Shown here piece by piece: positions 8,961 to 17,043 of a stretch of DNA of 33,225 bases. The position numbers and the translations under genes were made by a program. How positions within the stretch are numbered: position 1 is the first letter of the stretch; the number at the start of each line of letters is the position of its first letter. Where the stretch lies: NCBI GenBank assembly GCA_017623335.1, contig JAGAPI010000178.1:1-33225 (forward strand), written 5' to 3'. The notes under the pieces were generated by a model. That model saw only the letters and a program-made list of their open reading frames with translations, was not told the origin of the DNA and did not search any database. This DNA is from Prevotella sp. Lineage in GTDB: Bacteria; Bacteroidota; Bacteroidia; Bacteroidales; Bacteroidaceae.

Positions 8961-9032
8961 AGAAAGCGAACATTTTTAATGTTTTTTTTATTTTGCAGTA
9001 TTGCGCGCCGTAAATCGGCGATTGGCGTGCCA

Positions 9033-9085
9033 AAATCGCCGAATTGGAATTCTAAATCGCCGAATTAGAGTTCTGAATCGCTGAT
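9033..9085. repeat. Short 21-bp direct repeats and hairpin between the divergent promoters
   Basis: Two 21-bp units beginning AAATCGCCGAATT lie head to tail (9033-9053 and 9054-9074) and differ at two positions; a partial third, GAATCGCTGAT, follows. Just upstream, TCGGCGATT (9015-9023) can pair with AATCGCCGA (9034-9042) to form a hairpin. Function is unknown; this may be an intergenic repeat family or remnant. Confidence 0.7.
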
Positions 9086-9155
9086 AGTCTGCCGTGAAAA
9101 CTGTGCAGCCGAGTGTTCGGCAAAGCAAAAAAAATATAAAAATATTCTCTTTCCT

Positions 9156-9186
9156 TTTGCAGTGTGCTCGCTTATTCGTAACTTTG
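9156..9186 (+). promoter_or_regulatory. Bacteroidetes-type promoter for mlaEF
   Basis: TTTG (9156-9159), 19 bp, then TAACTTTG (9179-9186) matches the consensus exactly. The spacer is nearly identical to that of the mirror-image cysE promoter. The start codon of mlaE is 25 nt downstream of the -7 element, so the leader is very short. Confidence 0.87.
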
Positions 9187-9211
9187 CAAATTAAATAACA
9201 AAATTACGGTT

Positions 9212-9955
9212 ATGATATTTAGATGGTTGGATACGCTGGGACGCTATCTCATGCTGATGGGACGCACCTTTTCACGTCCGGAGCGTATGCGTATGTTTTT
9301 TAAGGAGTACGTTAAGGAGATGGCGCAGCTTGGCGTCAACTCCATAGGTATAGTGCTGCTCATCTCGTTCTTCATTGGGGCGGTGATTTGCATACAGATG
9401 AAGCTCAACATCCAGAGTCCGTGGATGCCGCGGTGGGTTACGGGATATACCACCCGTGAGATAATGCTGCTTGAGTTCTCGTCGAGCATCATGTGTCTTA
9501 TCCTTGCGGGAAAGGTGGGTTCAAACATTGCATCTGAGATTGGCACAATGAGGGTGACGCAGCAGATTGACACTCTCGACATAATGGGAGTGAACTCAGC
9601 CTGCTATCTCATTCTGCCCAAGATATTCGGAATGATAACCATCATGCCGTTTCTCGTGATATTCTCATCGGCAACGGGCATCCTCGGAGCCTATGCCACG
9701 GCATACGTTGGGCATGTGCTGTCGCCCGAGGACCTTACGCTTGGACTGCAGCACTCGTTCAACACGTGGTTTGTATGGATGAGTATCATCAAGAGCGTGT
9801 TCTTTGCCTATATCATTGCCAGCGTGGCGTCCTACTTTGGCTATACCGTTGAGGGAGGCTCGGTGAATGTGGGCAAGGCGAGCACCGACGCAGTGGTGAG
9901 CAGCAGCGTCCTTATTCTTTGTTCTGATGTGTTCCTAACCCAGTTGTTGTCATGA
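9212..9955 (+). CDS. mlaE: MlaE-family ABC transporter permease
   Basis: This 247-residue inner-membrane permease belongs to the MlaE family, which with MlaF and an MCE protein moves phospholipids between the inner and outer membranes. Visible features are an amphipathic N-terminal helix (IFRWLDTLGRYL), a hydrophobic stretch from about residue 45 (IGIVLLISFFIGAVICIQ), and the conserved cytoplasmic region LAGKVGSNIASEIGTMRVTQQIDTLDIMGV that contacts the ATPase. Several membrane segments follow to the C-terminus. The stop codon overlaps the start of mlaF in ATGA, the usual coupled arrangement. The length matches the family. Confidence 0.93.
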   Translation: MIFRWLDTLGRYLMLMGRTFSRPERMRMFFKEYVKEMAQLGVNSIGIVLLISFFIGAVICIQMKLNIQSPWMPRWVTGYTTREIMLLEFSSSIMCLILAGKVGSNIASEIGTMRVTQQIDTLDIMGVNSACYLILPKIFGMITIMPFLVIFSSATGILGAYATAYVGHVLSPEDLTLGLQHSFNTWFVWMSIIKSVFFAYIIASVASYFGYTVEGGSVNVGKASTDAVVSSSVLILCSDVFLTQLLS

Positions 9956-10731
9956 TAGAGATACAGCACCTTTGTAAATCGTTCGGTGACAAGGAAGTCC
10001 TGAAAGATATAAGTACAGTGTTTGAGGACGGCAAGACCAACCTCATAATCGGTCAGAGCGGTTCGGGAAAGACCGTGCTGGTGAAAAACCTCGTGGGACT
10101 GCTTGAGCCTACAAGCGGACATGTGCTCTACGACGGGCGTGACTTTGTGAAGATGACCAAGAAGGAGAAGATACTCCTGCGCCGCGAGATGGGAATGATA
10201 TTCCAGAGCGCCGCACTGTTCGACTCACAGACTGTGCTTGAGAATGTGATGTTCCCGCTCGATATGTTCTCAGACATGAACCGCACCGACCGCGAGAAGC
10301 GTGCGCAGTATTGTCTTGACCGTGTGAACCTTACGGGAGCCGAGGCGAAATATCCCGGCGAGATTTCGGGAGGTATGCAGAAGCGTGTGGCAATTGCCCG
10401 TGCCATAGCCCTGAATCCCAAATATCTGTTCTGCGATGAACCAAACTCAGGACTCGACCCCAAGACCTCGCTCGTAATCGACGAACTGCTCCACAGCATC
10501 ACCCATGAATATAATATAACCACCATCATCAACACCCACGACATGAACTCGGTGATGGGCATCGGCGAGAACATTGTGTTCATCTATCAGGGCTCAAAGG
10601 AATGGCAGGGAGTGAGTGCCGACGTGATGGGAAGCGAAAACGAGAAACTCACCGACTTCGTGTTTGCCAGCGACCTGCTGAAAAAGCTCAAGGCACACGA
10701 AATGGAGCTGATAAGAAAAAGGAAAGGATAA
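9952..10731 (+). CDS. mlaF: MlaF-family ABC transporter ATP-binding protein
   Basis: The cytoplasmic ATPase partner of MlaE (259 residues). Walker A is GQSGSGKT (34-41), the signature ISGGM (138-142) and Walker B YLFCDEP (about 158-164). The variant signature SGGMQKRVAIARA is characteristic of the MlaF branch. It begins inside the mlaE stop codon (4-nt overlap). In many Gram-negatives an MCE-domain MlaD follows directly; here era follows after about 120 bp and its own promoter, so the substrate-binding partner must be encoded elsewhere. Confidence 0.94.
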   Translation: MIEIQHLCKSFGDKEVLKDISTVFEDGKTNLIIGQSGSGKTVLVKNLVGLLEPTSGHVLYDGRDFVKMTKKEKILLRREMGMIFQSAALFDSQTVLENVMFPLDMFSDMNRTDREKRAQYCLDRVNLTGAEAKYPGEISGGMQKRVAIARAIALNPKYLFCDEPNSGLDPKTSLVIDELLHSITHEYNITTIINTHDMNSVMGIGENIVFIYQGSKEWQGVSADVMGSENEKLTDFVFASDLLKKLKAHEMELIRKRKG

Positions 10732-10787
10732 TGCTGGTGGCAAAAATGCTGTCTGGCATAAAAAAACATAAAAATAATAGTGTAAAT

Positions 10788-10818
10788 TTTGTGCTATGGC
10801 AAAATATCCTTAACTTTG
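10788..10818 (+). promoter_or_regulatory. Bacteroidetes-type promoter for era
   Basis: TTTG (10788-10791), 19 bp, then TAACTTTG (10811-10818) matches the consensus exactly. It lies 34 nt before the era start and separates era from mlaEF. Confidence 0.85.
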
Positions 10819-10852
10819 CACACTAAAATTACACATTAATTATACAGATTGT

Positions 10853-11734
10853 ATGCATAAAGCAGGCTTTGTAAACATAGTCGGTAATCCCAATGTGGGC
10901 AAGTCGACACTTATGAACCGACTTGTGGGAGAGCGCATAAGCATTGCCACATTCAAGGCGCAGACCACGCGCCACCGCATAATGGGAATTGTAAACACCG
11001 ACGAGATGCAGATTGTATTTTCAGACACTCCCGGTGTGCTGAAACCAAATTACAAACTGCAGGAGTCGATGCTGGCATTTTCGGAGTCGGCGCTCACCGA
11101 TGCCGATGTGCTGCTCTATGTCACCGACGTGGTGGAGAACCCCGAGAAGAACATGGAGTTCTTGGAGAAGGTGCAGAAGATGACCATCCCCGTGCTGCTG
11201 CTGATAAACAAGATAGATGAGAGCGACCAGAATACGCTGGGCGATATTGTCACAAAGTGGCACTCGCTGTTGCCCAACGCAGAGATTCTCCCAATCTCGG
11301 CAAAGAACAAGTTTGGCACCGACATTCTGCTGAAGCGCATCAAGGAACTGCTGCCCGACAGTCCGCCATACTTCGACAAGGAACAGCTGACCGACAAGCC
11401 GGCAAGATTCTTTGTGAGCGAGATAATCCGCGAGAAGATACTGCTCTATTACGACAAGGAAATTCCTTATGCCGTGGAGGTGAAGGTTGACCGTTTTAAG
11501 GAAGACGACCGCCACATACACATCAATGCGGTGATATTCGTGGAGCGTGAGTCGCAAAAGGGAATAATCATAGGTCACCAGGGCTATGCGCTCAAAAAAG
11601 TTAGCACCGAGAGCCGCAAGGCACTGGAGAAGTTCTTCGGCAAGAGCATTTTCCTTGAGGTGTTCGTGAAAGTGGATAAGGACTGGCGCAGCTCGAAGAA
11701 AGAGCTCGACAGTTTCGGGTATAACGATGTGTAA
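10853..11734 (+). CDS. era: GTPase Era, 16S rRNA/30S assembly factor
   Basis: Era binds the 3' end of 16S rRNA and couples GTP hydrolysis to maturation of the small ribosomal subunit. The 293-residue protein has G1 GNPNVGKST (11-19), G3 DTPG (58-61) and G4 NKID (119-122), followed by a C-terminal KH domain containing GIIIGHQGYALKKV and the typical VFVKVDKDWR ending. The length is normal. It has its own promoter and is followed after 70 bp by the related GTPase gene der, with no terminator visible between them, so the two are probably co-transcribed. Confidence 0.97.
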   Translation: MHKAGFVNIVGNPNVGKSTLMNRLVGERISIATFKAQTTRHRIMGIVNTDEMQIVFSDTPGVLKPNYKLQESMLAFSESALTDADVLLYVTDVVENPEKNMEFLEKVQKMTIPVLLLINKIDESDQNTLGDIVTKWHSLLPNAEILPISAKNKFGTDILLKRIKELLPDSPPYFDKEQLTDKPARFFVSEIIREKILLYYDKEIPYAVEVKVDRFKEDDRHIHINAVIFVERESQKGIIIGHQGYALKKVSTESRKALEKFFGKSIFLEVFVKVDKDWRSSKKELDSFGYNDV

Positions 11735-11742
11735 CAGGGAGC

Positions 11743-11778
11743 TATTAGCCTTATAAGCTCTATTGGGCCTATTAGCCC
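11743..11778. repeat. Four degenerate 9-bp repeats between era and der
   Basis: The plus strand reads TATTAGCCT, TATAAGCTC, TATTGGGCC, TATTAGCCC in perfect 9-bp phase, filling half of the 70-bp era-der gap. The period is the same as in the array upstream of rlmL, and the sense strand again shows a recurring TTAG core. Confidence 0.7.
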
Positions 11779-11804
11779 CAGTAAATAAAGAAATTTAAGA
11801 GAAA

Positions 11805-13118
11805 ATGGGAAATTTAGTAGCTATAGTGGGACGCCCCAATGTTGGCAAATCCACACTTTTTAACCGACTGACCAAGACTCGCCACGCCATTGTGAGCGAT
11901 GAGGCTGGCACCACACGTGACCGCCAGTATGGCAAGTGTGAGTGGAACGGCAAGGAGTTCTCGGTGGTTGACACCGGCGGATGGGTGGTGAACTCCGACG
12001 ATATATTTGAGGAAGAGATACGCAAGCAGGTAATCATTGCCACAGAGGAGGCAGACCTTGTGCTGTTTCTTGTGGACGTGATGAATGGAGTGACCGACCT
12101 TGACTCGGATGTGGCACAGATTCTGCGCCGCACCAAACTGCCGGTGATTCTCGTGGCAAACAAGACCGACAACAATGAACAGCAGTATTATGCCGCCGAG
12201 TTCTATAAACTGGGATTGGGTGAGCCGTTCTGCGTGAGCGCTGCCACTGGTAGCGGCACAGGTGATTTGCTTGACGTTGTACTGTCGAAACTTGATGCCG
12301 TGGAGCAGGAAGACGTTGAAGACGGCACACCGCGTTTTGCCGTGGTCGGCCGTCCTAATGCAGGCAAGAGCAGCATCATCAATGCTTTTATCGGCGAGGA
12401 CCGCAACATTGTGACCGAGATTGCCGGAACCACCCGTGACAGTATATACACCAAGTACGACAAGTTTGGATTTGATTTCTATCTCGTTGACACTGCCGGC
12501 ATACGCCGCAAGAACAAGGTGAGCGAGAATCTGGAGTTCTACAGTGTGATGCGCTCTATCCGTGCCATCGAAAACTCCGACGTGTGCATCCTTATGATTG
12601 ATGCCACACGAGGCATTGAGGCTCAGGACATGAACATCTTCCAGCTGATACAGAAGAACAACAAGTCGCTGGTGGTGGTTGTAAACAAATGGGACCTTGT
12701 GGAGAATAAGACCCAGGAGGCAATAAAGACTTTCGAGAATGCCATACGCAGCCGCATGGCTCCGTTTGTGGATTTCCCCATCATCTTTGCATCTGCGCTC
12801 ACCAAGCAGCGCATATTCAAGGTGCTTGAGACTGCCAAGCAGGTGTATCTCAACCGCACGATAAAGATTGGAACCACCAGGCTCAACGAGACTATGCTGC
12901 CGCTCGTGGAGGCTTATCCACCACCATCGGTAAAGGGCAAGTTCATCAAGATTAAATACTGTTCGCAGTTGCCAAACACACAAATACCCTCGTTTGTGTT
13001 CTACGCCAATCTGCCACAGTACGTAAAGGAGCCTTACAGGCGTTTCCTCGAAAACAAGATACGCGAGAACTGGACGCTCACGGGCTGCCCGATAAATGTG
13101 TTTATTAGGCAGAAATAA
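11805..13118 (+). CDS. der: GTPase Der (EngA), 50S ribosome assembly factor
   Basis: Der is a double GTPase needed for late assembly of the large ribosomal subunit. The 437-residue protein has two G domains: the first with GRPNVGKST (about 9-17), DTGG and NKTD; the second with GRPNAGKSS (from about residue 182), DTAG and NKWD. A KH-like C-terminal domain follows, with the family segment [12 protein letters not shown] and a [14 protein letters not shown] ending. The stop codon shares one base with the start of the next gene (TAATG), suggesting coupling. Confidence 0.97.
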   Translation: MGNLVAIVGRPNVGKSTLFNRLTKTRHAIVSDEAGTTRDRQYGKCEWNGKEFSVVDTGGWVVNSDDIFEEEIRKQVIIATEEADLVLFLVDVMNGVTDLDSDVAQILRRTKLPVILVANKTDNNEQQYYAAEFYKLGLGEPFCVSAATGSGTGDLLDVVLSKLDAVEQEDVEDGTPRFAVVGRPNAGKSSIINAFIGEDRNIVTEIAGTTRDSIYTKYDKFGFDFYLVDTAGIRRKNKVSENLEFYSVMRSIRAIENSDVCILMIDATRGIEAQDMNIFQLIQKNNKSLVVVVNKWDLVENKTQEAIKTFENAIRSRMAPFVDFPIIFASALTKQRIFKVLETAKQVYLNRTIKIGTTRLNETMLPLVEAYPPPSVKGKFIKIKYCSQLPNTQIPSFVFYANLPQYVKEPYRRFLENKIRENWTLTGCPINVFIRQK

Positions 13119-13522
13119 TGTGTTTATTAATAAAGACGGCATTCCTTGCCGCAATAGTCTTTGCCGCGGCAGGCTGCAAACGTGCTCAGGGTCCCACTCC
13201 CGAACAGTTGGCAGCGCTTGCGGCAAAAGGCTATTACCAGCATCTGCAGCAGGGCGATATAGAGCACTATCTTGAGGGCACCCTTGGCTATGACAGCATG
13301 CCCGAAGGTTTTAAGAACGAGCAGCGTGCCAATATCAAGATGTTTTTGGCGCAGCAAAAAGAGGCGCATGGCGGCATAGCTTCGGTGGATGTGAGCAATG
13401 CCACTGCCGACACTATACAGAAGGTGGTCTATGCTCTGCTAAACATACAGTTTGCCGACAGCACAAAAGAGGAGATTTGCGTGCCGATGGTATCAAGGGA
13501 CGGCAAATGGATAATGAAGTAA
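13118..13522 (+). CDS. Small predicted lipoprotein of unknown function
   Basis: This 134-residue protein starts inside the stop codon of der. The N-terminus is a lipoprotein signal ending AAAGC, with the lipidated cysteine at residue 20. The rest reads as a small alpha/beta domain (YYQHLQQGDIEHYLEGTLGY, later VSRDGKWIMK) resembling the NTF2-like/DUF4878 type of Bacteroidales lipoprotein, in which a short helical repeat precedes a curved sheet. That resemblance is by eye only. No catalytic residues can be assigned. It is probably anchored in the periplasm or outer membrane and made from the era-der message. Confidence 0.8.
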   Translation: MCLLIKTAFLAAIVFAAAGCKRAQGPTPEQLAALAAKGYYQHLQQGDIEHYLEGTLGYDSMPEGFKNEQRANIKMFLAQQKEAHGGIASVDVSNATADTIQKVVYALLNIQFADSTKEEICVPMVSRDGKWIMK

Positions 13523-13556
13523 AGACAGGATAACGACACATTATATTATATATAGT

Positions 13557-13940
13557 ATGATTAGGCAATGTAGTATTTTATTCGGCTGCATGGCTGTGGG
13601 CGAGCTTATCGTTTGGCTCACAGGTTTACGGCTGCCGTCGAGCATCATCGGAATGTTGCTGCTCACTCTTCTGCTAAAGCTTGGATGGATAAAGTTGGAG
13701 TGGGTGAAGGGGCTTACCGACTTTCTTATAGCCAACCTCGGATTTTTCTTTGTGCCGCCGGGAGTGGCGCTCATGCTTTATTTTGACATAATTCAGGCAC
13801 AGCTGTTGCCCATTGTTACCGCTACTGTGGTGAGCACAGTCATTGTGCTTGTGGTCACTGGACAGGTGCATCAGATTGTGCGCCGTCACATGCCGTCATC
13901 AGCGAAAAAGAGTAAAGATAAAGACGACACGGATATTTAA
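13557..13940 (+). CDS. lrgA: LrgA/CidA-family membrane protein
   Basis: This 127-residue protein has four predicted membrane helices, a glycine/proline-rich loop with LRLPSSIIGMLLL (a family hallmark) and FVPPGVALM, and a charged C-terminal tail (KKSKDKDDTD). LrgA/CidA proteins are described as holin-like or as small-metabolite exporters affecting murein hydrolase activity and pyruvate flux. It is 43 bp upstream of its usual partner lrgB, and no promoter separates them. The preceding lipoprotein gene ends 34 bp earlier. Confidence 0.9.
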   Translation: MIRQCSILFGCMAVGELIVWLTGLRLPSSIIGMLLLTLLLKLGWIKLEWVKGLTDFLIANLGFFFVPPGVALMLYFDIIQAQLLPIVTATVVSTVIVLVVTGQVHQIVRRHMPSSAKKSKDKDDTDI

Positions 13941-13983
13941 TGTCTAAATAATAACAGAAACAACACACATAAAAATAAAAACA

Positions 13984-14679
13984 ATGGAATTTCTCAGTAA
14001 TCAATATTTTCTTATAGCCCTTACCTTCGGGCTGTTTTTTCTTGCGAAACTGCTGCAGAAGCGCACGGCAATTATTGCGCTCAACCCCATTCTGATAACC
14101 ATAGCCCTGCTGATATGTTTCCTCGAAGTAACCGATATTCCATACGAAACCTACCAGAAGGGTGGGGCGATGATTGAGTTTTGGCTCAAGCCAGCCGTGG
14201 TGGCACTGGGTGTACCGCTCTACCAGCAGCTGGAGCAGATAAAGAAGCAGCTTGTGCCAATACTTATCTCGCAGCTTGTGGGCTGCACTGTCGGCATTGT
14301 CAGTGTTGTCCTGATAGCCAAGTATATGGGAGCCACCCCCGATGTGGTGATTTCACTTGCACCGAAATCTGTCACCACACCTATTGCCATGGAGGTGACG
14401 TCAAGTCTCAATGGCATACCCTCGCTTACTGCTGCCGTGGTGGTGTGTGTGGGACTTATCGGAGCCCTTATGGGATTCAAGATGCTCAGCATCGGTCATG
14501 TGAAAAGTCCCATAGCACAAGGACTGTCAATGGGCACAGCCTCTCATGCCGTTGGCACTTCAGCCGTGATGGAGCGCAGCGTGAAATGTGGGGCATACGC
14601 CAGTCTGGGACTTACACTCAACGGTATTCTTACTGCCATTCTCACCCCGTATATCCTGCAATGGATGGGAATAATTTAG
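13984..14679 (+). CDS. lrgB: LrgB/CidB-family membrane protein
   Basis: This 231-residue polytopic protein is the partner of LrgA. Recognisable family segments are FWLKPAVVALGVPLYQQ, LAPKSVTTPIAMEV and GTASHAVGTS, with about seven membrane helices. The pair is thought to control murein hydrolase export or pyruvate transport. It is the last gene before the fimbrial operon; the 46 bp after the stop are AT-rich with no convincing hairpin terminator, and the next promoter begins at 14726. Confidence 0.93.
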   Translation: MEFLSNQYFLIALTFGLFFLAKLLQKRTAIIALNPILITIALLICFLEVTDIPYETYQKGGAMIEFWLKPAVVALGVPLYQQLEQIKKQLVPILISQLVGCTVGIVSVVLIAKYMGATPDVVISLAPKSVTTPIAMEVTSSLNGIPSLTAAVVVCVGLIGALMGFKMLSIGHVKSPIAQGLSMGTASHAVGTSAVMERSVKCGAYASLGLTLNGILTAILTPYILQWMGII

Positions 14680-14725
14680 TTGCCCCAATGCGTTTGTGTA
14701 ATTTATGTTAAAATTTAAATTATTT

Positions 14726-14756
14726 TTTGAAGTTTCTGATTTTTTTGTTACTTTTG
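14726..14756 (+). promoter_or_regulatory. Promoter of the fimbrial operon
   Basis: TTTG (14726-14729), 19 bp, then TACTTTTG (14749-14756) matches TTTG-N19-TAnnTTTG. It is the only full match found between lrgB and fucO, so it is the best candidate to drive the whole series to 31277. Confidence 0.82.
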
Positions 14757-14869
14757 CAAACCAAATAACAGTTGTTAAACTGTATAAACTACGATATAGA
14801 CCAGAAAAACCTTTTAAAATAAAGGGAATAAATACAAAACTAACAGTATAAACAAATATAATTTTGACC
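14757..14869 (+). other. About 110-nt AT-rich leader of the fimbrial operon with two small hairpins
   Basis: The untranslated leader is much longer than the 20-35 nt leaders of cysE, mlaE and era. It can form ACAGTT-GTTA-AACTGT (14768-14783) and CCTTT-TAAAAT-AAAGG (14810-14825). No known riboswitch pattern is recognised. Confidence 0.45.
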
Positions 14870-15457
14870 ATGAATGTGAAACTACAATTATCGGCTATAT
14901 TTGCCGTGATGTTGCTTTTCGGCAATGGGGGGGCAAATGCCCAACAAGTTGCGCTGAAGACTAATTTGCTCTACGACGCAGCCACTACTCCAAATGTCGG
15001 TTTGGAAATAGGTGTTGGCAAGAAACATTCTATGCAGGTGTTCTATGGCCTTAATCCATGGAAGTTCGGTCATGGTGACGACCGCAAGTATCTCAAACAC
15101 TGGCTGGTAAATCCTGAATACCGCTATTGGTTCTGTCACCGCTTCAACGGCTCTTTTATTGGCATTCATGCATTGGGCGGCGAGTACAACGCCACCAATA
15201 TCAAGATGCCCTTTGGATGGTGGAAAGACCTTCAGGACCATCGTTTCGAGGGTTGGTATGCTGGCGGCGGTATCAGCTATGGCTATCAGAAAGTGTTGTC
15301 TCGCCATTGGAACATCGAGGCTGCCATAGGTGTGGGCGCGGCATATATTGAGTATGACAAATTTAAGTGCGGCACCTGCGGCAATAAGGTGGACGACGGA
15401 CACAAAATTTATGTCGGTCCCACAAAGCTGGCGCTCTCGCTTATGTATCTGTTCTAA
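14870..15457 (+). CDS. DUF3575-type predicted outer-membrane beta-barrel protein, first gene of the fimbrial operon
   Basis: The 195-residue protein has a signal peptide with likely cleavage near ANA-QQ (residue 24). It then shows the DUF3575 opening VALKTNLLYDAATTPNVGLEIG, a barrel-like alternation of aromatic and polar residues (NPWKFGHGDD, NPEYRYWFCHRFNGSF), a glycine-rich GWYAGGGISYGYQ and the terminal aromatic LSLMYLF. DUF3575 genes regularly open Bacteroidales fimbrial loci, suggesting an outer-membrane role in pilus biogenesis, though this is inference. An upstream TTG at 14864 would add two residues; ATG 14870 is preferred. It is translated from the long leader described above. Confidence 0.85.
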   Translation: MNVKLQLSAIFAVMLLFGNGGANAQQVALKTNLLYDAATTPNVGLEIGVGKKHSMQVFYGLNPWKFGHGDDRKYLKHWLVNPEYRYWFCHRFNGSFIGIHALGGEYNATNIKMPFGWWKDLQDHRFEGWYAGGGISYGYQKVLSRHWNIEAAIGVGAAYIEYDKFKCGTCGNKVDDGHKIYVGPTKLALSLMYLF

Positions 15458-15461
15458 TAAC

Positions 15462-15524
15462 TTAACACTCAACACTGAACATAGAACACTGATAACTGAA
15501 CATTGAACACTTAACACTCAACAC
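15462..15524. repeat. Nine degenerate 7-bp tandem repeats between the first two fimbrial genes
   Basis: The plus strand reads TTAACAC, TCAACAC, TGAACAT, AGAACAC, TGATAAC, TGAACAT, TGAACAC, TTAACAC, TCAACAC, in unbroken heptamer phase. The array begins 4 nt after the stop codon and ends 4 nt before the next ATG, so it occupies the ribosome-binding region. Confidence 0.85.
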
Positions 15525-15528
15525 TATT

Positions 15529-16980
15529 ATGAAGCGTTATATATTGACAACCCTACTTGCCGCCGTCGCCTTTGTTTTGACCGGTGCGCAGAAAACCATA
15601 ACCTTTGTTGGAGAGAAAGCTGGGGGCAACCGCCTTATTGTGGACGGCTACAAGGTGGAACGCACACAGCAGAAGACCATCGTCACTATGAACTTCGTGC
15701 TCGACTCCATGCGCGTGGCTTCCAACCGCTATCGTGCCTTCACGCCAGTAATCCGCTCTAAGGACGGACAGCACACCCAGCGTCTGAAGACTTTCATTGC
15801 CACGGGACGCACACAGAAAATTGTGTTCGACCGCGACGGCATTGACCCGCTGTATGCCGACAACTGTGAGACTCTTCGCCGATACAACGACCGTCCGCAG
15901 ACCTATGCCTATACTGAGACCGTAGACCAGCAGCCGTGGCACAAGGGAGCGGACGTGTTGGTGGAGTGCGACCTTTGCGGCTGTGGCGACACTCTACGCT
16001 CGCAGCGGGAACTGCTTGGCACGCTCATGCCGCCCGACCCTATATATAATATTGTGGACATGGTGCCTGACACCTACAAGGCGCCGCGCAGTCTGCACGG
16101 CACGGCATACATCACCTTCGTGGTGAACCGTTGGGAGATGAAGCCCGACTATATGGATAATCGCCGCGAGTTGCGCAAGATTACCGATACGCTCGACATT
16201 ATGGTGGCAGATAAGCACATACATGTGGACCGCATACAGATTCACGGCTGGGCGTCGCCCGAGAGTCCTTACGACCATAACCGTATGCTTGCCGCCAACC
16301 GTGCCAAGTCGCTCACCGACTATGTGCGCCATCAGTATTCATTGCCCTCAAGCGTGTTTGCCAAGGCTGAGGCTACACCTGAGAACTGGATAGGACTGCG
16401 TGAGGCTGTGGTGGGTCTCTCTGAGGACGTACTGCCCAACAAGGCTGCCGTTCTCGCCATTATCGATGACTCTACTCTCGACCCCGACCCGAAGGAGTGG
16501 CGCATAAAGCTGCGCTATCCCGATGACTACCGCTATCTCTTGAAGAACGTCTATCCGTCATTGCGCCGTTCGGATTACGAGATACGTTTCCGCATAGATG
16601 AGTTCACCACTGCCGAGGCTGCGGAGATTATCAAGACCAAGCCCCAGCAGCTCTCACTCTATGAGATGTGGAACGTGGCGCATACCTTTGAGCCTTACAG
16701 CGACGACTACAACCGTGTGATGCAGATAGCTGCAAATGTCTATCCCGACTCCACTGCCGCAATCATCAATCTTGCCAACGTGGCTCTGCGGCAGAAGGAT
16801 ACCCTCAAGGCTGAGACTCTGCTCATGCGTGCAGGCGACAGTGCCGAGGCAGAGAATGCCCGTGCCGTGCTCTACATGCAGTTGCAGCGCTGGGACGAGG
16901 CCGAGGCAGCACTCGCCCGTGCCGAGAAGCTGGGCATGGACGTGAGTGTGAACCGCAACACCATAAAGGAGCAGCGATGA
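15529..16980 (+). CDS. DUF3868-type fimbrial-locus protein with OmpA-like and TPR-like regions
   Basis: This 483-residue exported protein has a signal peptide ending near LTGA-Q (residue 20). The N-terminal 150 residues resemble the DUF3868 domain found beside DUF3575 genes in Bacteroidales fimbrial clusters. An OmpA-like peptidoglycan-binding motif is suggested by IQIHGWASPESPYDHNRMLA with the following ANRAKSLTDYV at about 240-270. The last 110 residues form helical, TPR-like repeats (VYPDSTAAIINLANVALRQK, later AVLYMQLQRWDEAEAALARA). It may anchor or assemble pili at the outer membrane and cell wall. It is followed by 63 bp and the major pilin gene. The domain names are from memory of the family and should be checked by profile search. 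Confidence 0.85.
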   Translation: MKRYILTTLLAAVAFVLTGAQKTITFVGEKAGGNRLIVDGYKVERTQQKTIVTMNFVLDSMRVASNRYRAFTPVIRSKDGQHTQRLKTFIATGRTQKIVFDRDGIDPLYADNCETLRRYNDRPQTYAYTETVDQQPWHKGADVLVECDLCGCGDTLRSQRELLGTLMPPDPIYNIVDMVPDTYKAPRSLHGTAYITFVVNRWEMKPDYMDNRRELRKITDTLDIMVADKHIHVDRIQIHGWASPESPYDHNRMLAANRAKSLTDYVRHQYSLPSSVFAKAEATPENWIGLREAVVGLSEDVLPNKAAVLAIIDDSTLDPDPKEWRIKLRYPDDYRYLLKNVYPSLRRSDYEIRFRIDEFTTAEAAEIIKTKPQQLSLYEMWNVAHTFEPYSDDYNRVMQIAANVYPDSTAAIINLANVALRQKDTLKAETLLMRAGDSAEAENARAVLYMQLQRWDEAEAALARAEKLGMDVSVNRNTIKEQR

Positions 16981-17043
16981 CTGGTTCACATAAATCTGTG
17001 AGTGAATAACAAAATATACAAAATCATTAAATAAATAACAGCT

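Larger units (their letters stand above)
8928..9188. repeat. Near-perfect 39/40-bp inverted repeat carrying two outward promoters
   Basis: The left arm (8928-8966) and right arm (9149-9188) are reverse complements except for one substitution and a 1-nt indel. Each arm contains a complete promoter, including its 19-bp spacer, pointing away from the centre. About 180 bp separate the arms. The whole 8901-9211 gap (311 bp) has no gene: it holds these arms, an AT-rich stretch, and a short direct-repeat cluster at 9033-9085. Confidence 0.9.

Noticed and set aside
8928..9188. Phase-variable invertible promoter between the 39/40-bp inverted repeats
   Set aside because: Both arms carry equal promoters facing outward, so inversion would leave the outcome almost unchanged, and no recombinase gene is nearby.
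11814..13226. 470-residue open frame antisense to der
   Set aside because: It mirrors the whole der gene, has no recognisable domain, and der itself has all G motifs.
15462..15524. Short coding peptide in the heptamer region
   Set aside because: A stop occurs in-frame early and the sequence is a pure 7-bp repeat; no initiation signal is visible.
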